Positions 21,730 through 31,900 of a stretch of 64,000 nt of DNA are shown here, in pieces (the first letter of the stretch is position 1; every line of letters begins with the position of its first letter). The DNA lies in NCBI GenBank assembly GCA_037783415.1, contig JAZGTN010000164.1, positions 1,488,001-1,552,000 of the forward strand, given 5' to 3'. This DNA comes from Leptasterias polaris (taxonomy: Eukaryota; Echinodermata; Asteroidea; Forcipulatida; Asteriidae). The translations under genes were made by a program, and so were the position numbers. Under the pieces are notes generated by a model. The model had not been told where the DNA came from, searched no databases, and saw only the letters and a list, made by a program, of their open reading frames with translations.

Positions 21730-23929
21730 ATTCTGTTTTCTCAAGTAGGAGACGGAGTGAAATTAAATTTTCCCCCCTTTTTTTTTTACTTTTCAGAGGG
21801 TCATAAAGCTGCATCTTACTGAAACACAACATCTTAGGACTTAAAGAAATGATAAAACCAAAGTTCTTCAGAACCGTGTGAGGTATCAACTGCATCTTTT
21901 GTCACATCTGGTTACCATGGAAACCACTTTAGGCTCGCTCTTAAAGGGGCGAACCTGAGCTGTCTATGTTCACACATTGTCGGCAACGTCTACAAAATAC
22001 AAGGCATGAATTTATATGCAATGTCTTCAGTATTTATATCTCTCGTAATACAGATCATTTTTGAATGGGCCATTTTAAAATAATTTGTTTTATTGTTTTT
22101 GTGAGTGCTTTTTATTTAAATATTTTTTTTATTATTTTTTTTCGGGGAGGGGGAATATTGGGAAGGGAGGGGGTTCAATTTTAAGTTAATCAAGTTTCAA
22201 AATCCTCGGGAAGGAGCTGACCCTTGGCAAAGAATTGCCCCCAATTTGGGAAATTAATTATTTTGATTGCTGGACATTTTCTTGTCTCAACAAATCTGTG
22301 GTTATATAAAGAAGACTTGATACAAAATAATTTTCCCGGATTTTAAAAGGTAAATTTTCAGTGTCAAACTCATTTCAATTAAATGTTTCTTTCTTAGAGA
22401 CTTGTAATATGTACAACTGTTGAGCAGATATTGGTCATAAATATTACAATTTGTCCAAATAATAATTAAAATTTATGTATTAAAATATACAAAGTAGATT
22501 CAACATTGTTCAGTAATAAACTCTCATTGATTGAAAAAGAGGTTCAACATTTTTGTGGTCATTGTAATTAGGGTTACTCTACATCATATTTAACACAAAT
22601 CGTCAGGAAGCAATATACTACAAGAATACTCTGTCTGCTTCAAGACGCCCCCATTGCTGCCCCTTGAAACATGGACCAATTTCATGGCAACTGTGTAGTA
22701 CAGAATTCTAAGCTTATGGACCATGTGACATCACATGTTTACAAAAGAGCAACAGAGCCTGGACTTCCTGCAGGCACATTTGTACACATCTCAATTGAAG
22801 AATACAATAAATCTTATGTTTTATGAAGAAAGGGGGGGGGGACATCTCAAAAGCTGTACAGCTGTTGCTTTTGTAACTCTTGAATTTATGTGGAAATTAT
22901 GACACAAAATGTAAATTTTCCCATATGGCTTGGTAGTATCTTGCCTGTCGGGAAATGCATTAGAATGTACAAGGTCACTATTTCTGTAAACAAAGGTAAC
23001 ATGGGCTATTGGCCATAACCACAGAACTTCATCGTAAGCAGCCCCATGCAGGCTTGAAGTTCTGTTCTTGAAAGAGCAAGGGCACCACGGCATGTAAAGG
23101 TCACCTTTTGGAGGAAATTGTAAATTACTATTGAATGATTCAAGGGGCATCCAGCCTGCCAATGATATTGGGCCCTGTGTTCGAGTTCACAAAGAGCTAT
23201 AGCTTAATCTTCACTGCAAATCGATACTAACTGCTTAGCAAAGTGTGACGTCGCATTTTATAAGCCATTATGGTAATACTGACAACTTGTTTTAAAATAA
23301 ATCTAGCCCTGGTCTCTTTCTCCAGCCTTCCCCTTTTGTTTCAGCCTGCAAAATTGCAAAGTCAGTCTTTTCGTGAATGCCTTGGTCTCAGTCTAGTTTT
23401 CAGACAGGCAGAGTATAGTATAAAACACTTTAAAGCTAACAATTTCATTTTCAACTGCATTCAAATACTTTATTTGTTCATATAAAATTACATTTTATGT
23501 ATTCAGCTGTCTATGATATTAGTATCACTTGATAATACAATAAGCAAATATAGAGTGCAATATATCAAATGCCAGATTTTTAAAACTACCCTGTTGAGTC
23601 ACACGACTGGTTTCATGCGGTTCAAATGCCAAACTATAGTTTTGTGAATCTTTACGAAGGTTAGGATCACATTAATGTAAACTGCATTGTATAAATGAGG
23701 GATACTTCTATCTGAATTCAGACTTTCATGTCTGCTTTGTGAAAAAAATGGCTGTTGATTACTTCAGATATGAGAAAACCGTCTCTTTGATCTACTTCTC
23801 TGGCACTGCCTATACTGTTCCCAAAACTTTATGGAAATCTATAACTCCAGGGATTATTAAAACATAATTTCAACATACCTCCTAAAAATGGGATCTTGGG
23901 CCCTTTTTGAAACCACAGTTAGGGCTCGG
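21730..23929. other. SEC61G-TPK1 intergenic region
   Basis: AT-rich; an AATAAA signal lies at 22806-22811 on the + strand. No gene or repeat was recognised. Confidence 0.5.
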
Positions 23930-24290
23930 GATCCGTCCGCCTGATAAAGCCTCGTCAGGAAAGTGCACATCTTCTAAATAACTGACACAGCGTAAACCCA
24001 AGGTGTGGGTTAAAAAAAAGAGCCTTGGTTTCAAGCTTGGGCTTGGGATCCGTCTGCCTGATTAAAACCCCCTTAGGAAAGCACACACGTCTTCTAAATA
24101 ACTGACACAGCCTGAGCCCAAGGTGTGGGTTAAAACAGAGCCTTGGTTTCAAGCTTGGGCTTGGGATCCGTCTGCCCGATTAAAACCCCCTTGGGAAAGC
24201 ACACATCTTCTAAATAACTGACACAGCCTGAGCCCAAGGTGTGGGTTAAAACAGAGCCTTGGTTTCAAGCTTGGGCTTGGGATCCATCAC
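23925..24290. repeat. About 118-bp tandem array, three units
   Basis: CTTCTAAATAACTGACACAG recurs at 23971, 24091 and 24207 (spacing 120 and 116), each followed by CCCAAGGTGTGGGTTAAAA and GCTTGGGATCCGTC-like sequence. Confidence 0.9.
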
Positions 24291-24469
24291 GCGCGATAAA
24301 AACTATTGTTTTACTCATTTCTCAGAAACGATAGCATATTAGGCAGAAACATTTTAAGGACCCCTTTCTACCATTACTTACTTCAAATCATGTAAGTTAT
24401 GTGTGAATCTGTGAACATTTGTGTTTTTCGATCTTACCAATAGTGTATAGGGCCTAAGTGGAAGGATAC

Positions 24470-24716
24470 CTCATAAGTGAACTTAATCACTGTGGCGCCC
24501 AAGGAATCCTGGAAACAAGGGTGATTGCTATGTGAACCAGGAACACCGGGGTTAACCCCTACTCTTCCAAGGTAAGTGTTCTGTGTTCTTTTACGTGCAC
24601 TACCAATCCTAGTACACGGGACCTATGGCTTAATGTCCACAGGCTACTCAGATGGGAATCGAACCCATGACCACCCACGTTCCAGATGTCTTACCTGATA
24701 GACCACTGAGCATCAA
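24470..24716 (-). mobile_element. tRNA-derived SINE
   Basis: On the minus strand, GCTCAGTGGTCTATCAGG (A box) and GGGTTCGATTCCCATC (B box) are spaced as in a tRNA. The tRNA-like head covers about 24635-24715 and is followed by a body with no coding content. Confidence 0.6.
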
Positions 24717-24910
24717 TTTCATAGCCCTGCTTAACGGTAAGCAAATTTTCATGCACACTGAAGCAAAACAATTTGCTGAAGTGTTAGCGTAATTTCACAG
24801 GTTGGCAAGGAAATTAGGCAGACAGCCTGCACGTTTACCATGGATTTGCATTGTTACATCATTCATGTTCACACAGTAAGCACCAGAAGGTTAGCGTGCC
24901 TTTTTGTGTG
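24717..24910. mobile_element. Dispersed 'tgcttac' inverted-repeat element copy
   Basis: It shares TCATAGCCCTGCTTAACGG, GCAAATTTT, TTTGCATTGTTACATCATTC and CAGTAAGCACCAGAAGGTTAG with copies at 43672-43955 and 39446-39695. Confidence 0.6.
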
Positions 24911-25808
24911 CTTATGGTTCAAACTCTGTAACTAGCAGAGGGAATGCAAAAATATTCTTTGAATAGAACATTCCAATGATACCGACGTAAATACCAACCA
25001 CTGTACTTGCAGGTACCAAACTTTACACGAAACATTGAAATGGCAAAATATACCAATTGTATCTGCTGTACTAATTTTTGAGTTTTTAAAGATAAAAATC
25101 AGGAGGTACAAGTGGGAGTTTAGCCAAAATTTATGAAGTTACAATAACCTAGAATAATAAATAAGACATGTAGGCGGGAAAAATCTCAAATTAAAAACAG
25201 GGAATAACATAAGGCTTGATAAATAAATATAACAAAATAAATCCTTCTTAAATGTGAAGCATTTCTCTCTTTAAAAAAAAAAGTTTTCTCTTTTTAAATC
25301 CATCGTAAAATCTTTCTTGTAATTACTGTTATTTTCACTTTCAACATCTTTCATGATTTGTATACTCTAAGTCTTCAAAAATAAATACACCTCCTTGTCA
25401 TACACCATCTTAAACTTAAAGATATTACTTGTAGTTCCAAGTAATCCCTGGATTGGCCTGCATTTGAGAAATTCTAAATTTCAGAAATTTAGAACTGCTA
25501 CCCAAAGGAACCATGCTTGGCATGGGGCCAGGAATATCAATAAAAAAAGCAGGTACTATCCTGTTGGTACGTCATTGCATCACATGCATGCGTATCTGCC
25601 ACATGCCCAAATTTTGTACTACTTCCGGCTCCAAAGCTGGCAGCGTACATTTATGTATATTTTTACACAAAAAAACACCCATTAGATCGTTCAAATGCAT
25701 TTCTTACAACAGAAACTTTTAATTTTGAGAGGGCCTTGAGTCTCCGAAGAACGTAAGTAAAATTATTAGACTTTTCTTGCTGAAATCCTCAAAGAAAAAC
25801 TAGAATTT

Positions 25809-25954
25809 CTATGGGCTTATACTCTTTGATTCTTTGTTCTTTACCCCCATTGTCCACAGCAGTGGTTGGTCAGTTTGGACAGTCACTACCTCAGCTCCCT
25901 CCTCGTAAGTATTAGACGTGCTGATCAGACTTCCAAACTGCATTGGCTGATGGT
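25809..25954 (-). CDS. TPK1: TPK1 terminal coding exon
   Basis: Acceptor tcgtttcag; encodes [20 protein letters not shown] to [18 protein letters not shown], stop TAG (25811-25809). The C-terminal tail after WTM is longer than in the human protein. Confidence 0.94.
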
Positions 25955-28900
25955 CTGAAACGAATAGAGAGTTGAAAATGGCCAATTACATTCCACAAGT
26001 TATTCGGGCCAAATTTCAGAGAGCTGCCTAAGCAGAAAAAAATTGCTGAACGTTTTTTCTGCTTAGCAGAAATGAGGATACCAGTCACAAATGGTGCATG
26101 TGGCATGGTATCTTGGCTGGTATCCTTATTCTGGTAGGCATAACTTTTGTTGTGCTTAGCTTCTGTGCTTAAACAGCTGTATGACATTGGGTCAACACTC
26201 TTCTATCCTTACAAAACCCAGTCCTTGTAGTCATATAAAGTTGAGAAAACGTTCAAGATGGCATGATGACTGGGAAGAACAAATTATGCATAGGGACCTT
26301 GCTTTGCTATGTGTATGCATGGTTCTCCCCAGGATTGTGTTACCCAAGTTGAACTTGGGTAACTAGTCCAAATGACACTCACCCCTGACTATAGAGTAAC
26401 AGTCTAGAAACCATTTAGCTATAACTCACCACCGTAGCCTCGACCTTTGACCTTTTCATTCCCAAAACAATCCCCACTTTCCTTTCCCCAAGGGCAACCC
26501 CCCCCCCCCCCCCCACCTAGGTTACAAGTAGTCCAAATGCCACTTCTAACTCAAGTTACTCTCCGTAAACGGAAGTGCCCCACTTGACGAATGCTCGGAG
26601 GAATGATGTTGGCAATGACTAAAAAAACAGTACACTTATCGTTGAGAGAAGGGGGTTTCCCCCAGTGTTCCTGACATGGTTGGCTGCAAATTGTGCCGCA
26701 TCACCTTGGAAACCCTTACAAGTTGCCTTAATGGGCGTTGTACCTCTGCAATAGCTTACTCGATCCTGCATACCTGTTGTGAAAATATTGAGCGCTTCGC
26801 AGGCCGGAATTTCATCTTTGAGAGGGCAATGCCATTTTCATTTTGCAAAGGGCACTTCCATTGGAAAGTCTTAAAGTCTATGGGAAACTTTTGAAGCAAC
26901 ACAAATGCCAAGACCAGGGGCAGCAGAGGCCATGGCCTCCGTGTAATTCCAGGCCTGCTTCGAGACGCCCTTTGGGTGTGATCAAGCGCTACGTAAGAAC
27001 TGCATATTTGTTATTACCCATTATATTTATTTTGTTTTTCAATCATTTGTACATTACAAATAGTTCTTACCAAGGTTCCATTTCAGACCTGTAGTTGTAA
27101 CCTGTCTACATTTGGCTCCAATTGGAATCAAACCGCACCAGTCACTCTCTAGACCCGTATTGATTTCTATTGCATGTTTCCCCTGAAAACCAAGAACAAC
27201 AAAAATAACTTAAAATAAGATTCAAAAGATTAAATTAAAGGATGTGCATAATTAGCACTGGTAAGATTTAGCACATAAATGTTCACAGATTTACACAAAA
27301 CCTATACAATATAATAAGGATAGTGGCGTGTCATGGTCCAGTGGTCAAGTGCACTAGAGGAAGGGAAACAAGCAATTCAACTTTGTGATGCACTCATTTT
27401 CCAATAGATATATGAGTCCTCATGTCAGTGGGGAAAAAATGACAAGTCTCTAACCTCACGTTAAAATAGTCTAAACTGCCATTGTATTCGATACCCTTCC
27501 AGTGCAAATTTGTCAACATCCAAAACATCTGATGACATCATTCTGAGAAAAATGGGTCTCTACAGTTTTGTACGGGGATGTTTTGTTTAAAAATTGTTTA
27601 AAACTGACCTTTTCAGAGCGAAATTTTAAACATAAAGGCAACAGCTTCTAACAACTAATTGATCTTTACATTTAAAGGAGGAGTATTTGTCAGTCAAATT
27701 GTTAAATTCAAGGCCGTTTTGATTAAAATTTATCGAAAGTCAGGGAATGAACCATGAAACATCCCCATAGAAATATGTACAGACCCATTTTAATGTGAGG
27801 TTAGATTTTTGTAATTTTCTCCCAACTCACATGAGGACTCTATCTATTGGAAAATGAGAACATCAAAAAAATTGAATTGTTCATTTCCCTTCCTCTTTAA
27901 GCTCTGCAGAGAGTGGGTTCGAGTACCACACTGTATTCAACTGACTCTTTCACATAATTGACTTTTATTGTAGCTTTCTTGATAATTTTGCCTACAAATC
28001 AACATTACATTGACAAACACCAATCTATGACCCTACCTTTAAATTTTCACAGGTTTGTTATTTCATGGGTATGTTGGGTCACACAAAGTGCAGATGCTGG
28101 TCTTTGACAATTGCCGATGTCTGCCATGCACTGACAAAAAGCAAGCCTTTCCAAGCAAATACATCCCCTGCCCACATGTTTAATAATTAGACCATGATTA
28201 GACATGGTTTGGGTACGATACAAATAATCACAAATAAATATGTTTTGAGGCGTTAAGACTCACCGGTCTAAGTAAACACCCAAGGGATCCATCTGCTAAA
28301 AGATACACTGGCAATTTGGTGATTAAGTTGGCTTCATAAAGTGTGTTAATGTTTGCTAAAGTTTGGTCAAGCCGATCTCCAAAAGCACCAAGCACTACTA
28401 TACAATCCACCTGAAAGTAAACAGGAAACTTAAATTAGTTTTGATATGGCCACAGCAACACACACTTGCAGGGACTTTTGTTGATCAAGTTGACTTCATA
28501 GTTTGTTTTGCTAAAGTTTCATCTAAGAGGTCTCAATTAAGAGGTACCATTATAGAACCCACATTGACATAAACAGGAAACACACATTTGAGGTTTTTTT
28601 ATCAAGTTGACTTTATAGTTTGCTAATGTTTGCTAAAGTTTCATCAATAAGGTGGTAAAAGGAATGAAGTAGGCCTACCACCCACCTTGACACAAACAGG
28701 AAACATAAATTAGTTTTGGTTTGACCACTTCGTAAAAAGTTTACAGAAACTTCATTCTAACCAGGAAATACAGTACAATAAATCTGACCTCTTGGGAAAT
28801 GTTCATTCTCAAAGTTTTATTTGTGTATCCTGTTTTATATTTTTATCAAAGCGTAGAAATAACTGATGCATCACTCTACTGTGCGTGAACATGTCCACGC

Positions 28901-31900
28901 ATTCAAACCGAGGACTTGGAGAGGGTTTTAACAAAAGGGATCCGGGAAAAAGTCACACCGAGGACGTCCTCGATTCGATTTCGTGTACAAAACCAATGGG
29001 GACGTCTCAAAAAAAAACTATGTCCAAACAATGGGAGAACAAAGAGAAGTCCTCGGTTGACACCATAAACACGCAGTGTTGTGTATGTGTGTGTGTGTGA
29101 GATAGAAGTTCAAATTGTAGTATGCAAGATAACTAAATCATTAGAAAGTGATAATTACAAGTACACTTGCAGGTACAACTATGAGTAAATTTCTTTTGGG
29201 ACGAGTGTTGGCTCTGAAAAGAACTGGTGTAGTCTGAACATTTTAGCAGTATACACCCTGTACTCTGTTCGTCTTCAAGACATTGCTGGACTGCTGGTGA
29301 TACTGAGGCTTAAGCAGGGCTGGAGGGATGCACAGTTGGGCGGGGAGCATTTAAGCTTTTATTGTATGTCTTTTTTTTCCTTTTTTTTTTTTTTTTTTTT
29401 TCAGGTAAAAAAATAAAATAAAATGATGCACCACTGTACTGTGTGTATACTGCATCAACAGTAGTCCAGCATTCTCCTGAAGATGAGCAGAGTATACTGT
29501 TCGAGATGTCGAGACCACACCAGTTCTATAGTCACTTTCTATTTAAATATAACCTACATATAGTTCTTCCATATAGTTCTACATATAGTTTTGAGATAAC
29601 CTCTTCTCCTACAGTAATCTACTGGCCTGATACTTCGGTCTTGTAAGAGTAAGGTTTTCTTTTTCCCATAATAATTTATTGATTTATATTGCGCCCATTC
29701 CATAAAATGTACACAAGCCCATAACAAAATAATCAACAGTAATAAAAAAGCAACAACAGAAAAAAAGACAATGATCAAAAAGCTAAAAACTGGAAAACAC
29801 AAAATAAGCACAATAATTTTGGTAAAAAGCGAGGAAATACCACAATCCATAAAAATGATAACAACACAAGACCCTCCCAGGACTTCCCAAACAGTAATGG
29901 TGAAGGGCACCTCGGAGAAGACCAAACAAAATTCTGGTGGAAACTTACAAGGGACACCAAGGCAATGATTTGGAGCATGGGGGCAATTGCCTCCATTGCT
30001 TATGTGCAGCTTCAGGCATGAATCAATGTCACCATACCGAGGCTGGGAGGAAAATTAGTCAGGCCCCTTTTTCATATAAAAAGAAATCAATATTCATGGT
30101 TGCTATTGAATATAGGAAACATGACAACTACAGTATGGTTGTGTCTCACATCAAGTTATCTATGAATGAATCTGATAATATCACTGCAATTTTTCAACTA
30201 TGTCTATCACTGCACACACTATGATTTTATGAATGAATTAACTTGCCTTTAATTTTTTGCCCTCTATTGTGTCCACAACCAGTCTCAGGCATTTGGTGAA
30301 ATCGGTGAAGTTCTGGTCAGGCGTTTTAACTATTTTAGCTCCCTGTTATCAGAAATGAATGGATTAAACAGTTATTACGTCAGAGGGAAAGGACAACTTT
30401 AATTATTTATACACTCTTTAAACGCAAAGTTTGGGATCCATTTTCCTGTACCTTAGATCACCATTTATTGGAAAATTGCAGCGACTCAAAACTGACAGAC
30501 ACTTTGGAGCCCCTGTTTAAAATTTAAGTTTCTGGAAAAATGTATCCACACTGCAAATAAACACAACAACAATGAGGCAATCATCTTGAAAAGACTGGTG
30601 CTTACATACATGTACATTGTACACATAAAGCCAATAATTAATGCTCCTTTGAATAGGATACTAGACTATTAATGCTCTGTTGAATAGGATACTAGACTAT
30701 TAATGCTCTGTTGAATAGGATACTAGACTATGGTAGTTAGATTTACCTTACTCTGGTAGTAAAGGAGAATCTCTGGTCGTATAGAGTCAAAATCACCTGA
30801 TATTAAATCCGGAATATAACTGAAAAAGAAAAATGAGACAAGTTTTAGTTTACAATAATATCATTTGTTTTCCACGTTTAGCTCCAATCACAATTGATGC
30901 AGCAAGGTTATTGGGTTGTCTCAGTGGTTCCTTTCCCTGTCTTTCACCTCTGTGGACCCCGGTTTGAATCCCACCTCAGACCGGAGCAATGCATGTGAAC
31001 TGGGCTTTCAGTCCCTACCTGATGATTGCATGGGTTTTCCTCTTGCATTTTTTTTAAAACTAAACATTTGGGGGGGGGGGTTCCTATCCATTACTGTTAT
31101 TGGTGATAATTGTGCTGTTAGATGTGTAATAAAATAAAATAAAAGCTCTAAGACAGGAGTCAGAAAGTTTCTTCCCTTATAATGGGAAACTTTTTTTCTC
31201 CCCTTTCCTCTTTTAATCCCTGACCTTAAGTGACCTGTTTGAGGGCCTTGTCGTTGGCAACTTCCCATCAACAAAAATATATAGTAAAAAATCAATATAA
31301 AGTGGCAAGGCATTTGTTCTCCTGAGTGCTGGGTCATACCACTGACCTCAATGGTCTTGTATAAAACCTTGTCAAGCAAGGACAACAAATATAAAAAAAA
31401 TTGTTATCTCGATGACCATAGCAGAGAAACAAAACATTGGTTGAAGCTGAAGGATCGGACTCATACAGATGCTAATTACACTGCAAATGCCAGTGCACTT
31501 GTTTTAAAATGCCTAAATTATAAATAGCTTACAAAGTGTTAACATTTGGAGAAGGATTTTATATTGTCCCAAGAAATCATTTTAGTCGCAAGTTTTAACA
31601 ATTGAATTTTAAAAAGAATAAAACAATAATAAGAGTTTGTCTTTCTTGAGGTTTTTCTTATCAAAATCAAAGCAAACCAAAATGCTCCACAGCATCTTGT
31701 AAACCATTACATGGCCCTAAGTAAACTGTCCTAGAAAGTTTACATCTATATTTTGTTTACATGTGCGTTAAATTTGTTTACACATACATTTGGCCAGACA
31801 CTGTCCCATATCTTCCAATCCATGGTTTACATGTAGCTCACCACCCAAATGTTTGGACCAAGATAAGATTGGTATTAAGGTGTCTGTTCCGATTATACAA

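Larger units (their letters stand above)
25955..27070. other. TPK1 intron 6
   Basis: Holds a 'tgctgaacg / aggataccagtcac' element (26010-26178), a C homopolymer (about 26498-26514), a short TIR element (26799-26962) and a LINE-like tail (26960-27010). Confidence 0.6.

Noticed and set aside
25850..25912. Final SEC61G exon on the + strand (after ccacag)
   Set aside because: The sequence is the antisense of the TPK1 last exon and does not yield the expected short tail.
27356..27896. A CRISPR-like or phage-type structure
   Set aside because: Repeats here are inverted ends of transposons or head-to-tail satellites in a eukaryotic genome; no spaced identical repeats with unique spacers and no cas genes.
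29554..29925. 123-codon hydrophobic frame on the minus strand
   Set aside because: It lies in an AT-rich intron next to a LINE tail, with no recognisable domain; hydrophobic bias follows from T-rich sequence.
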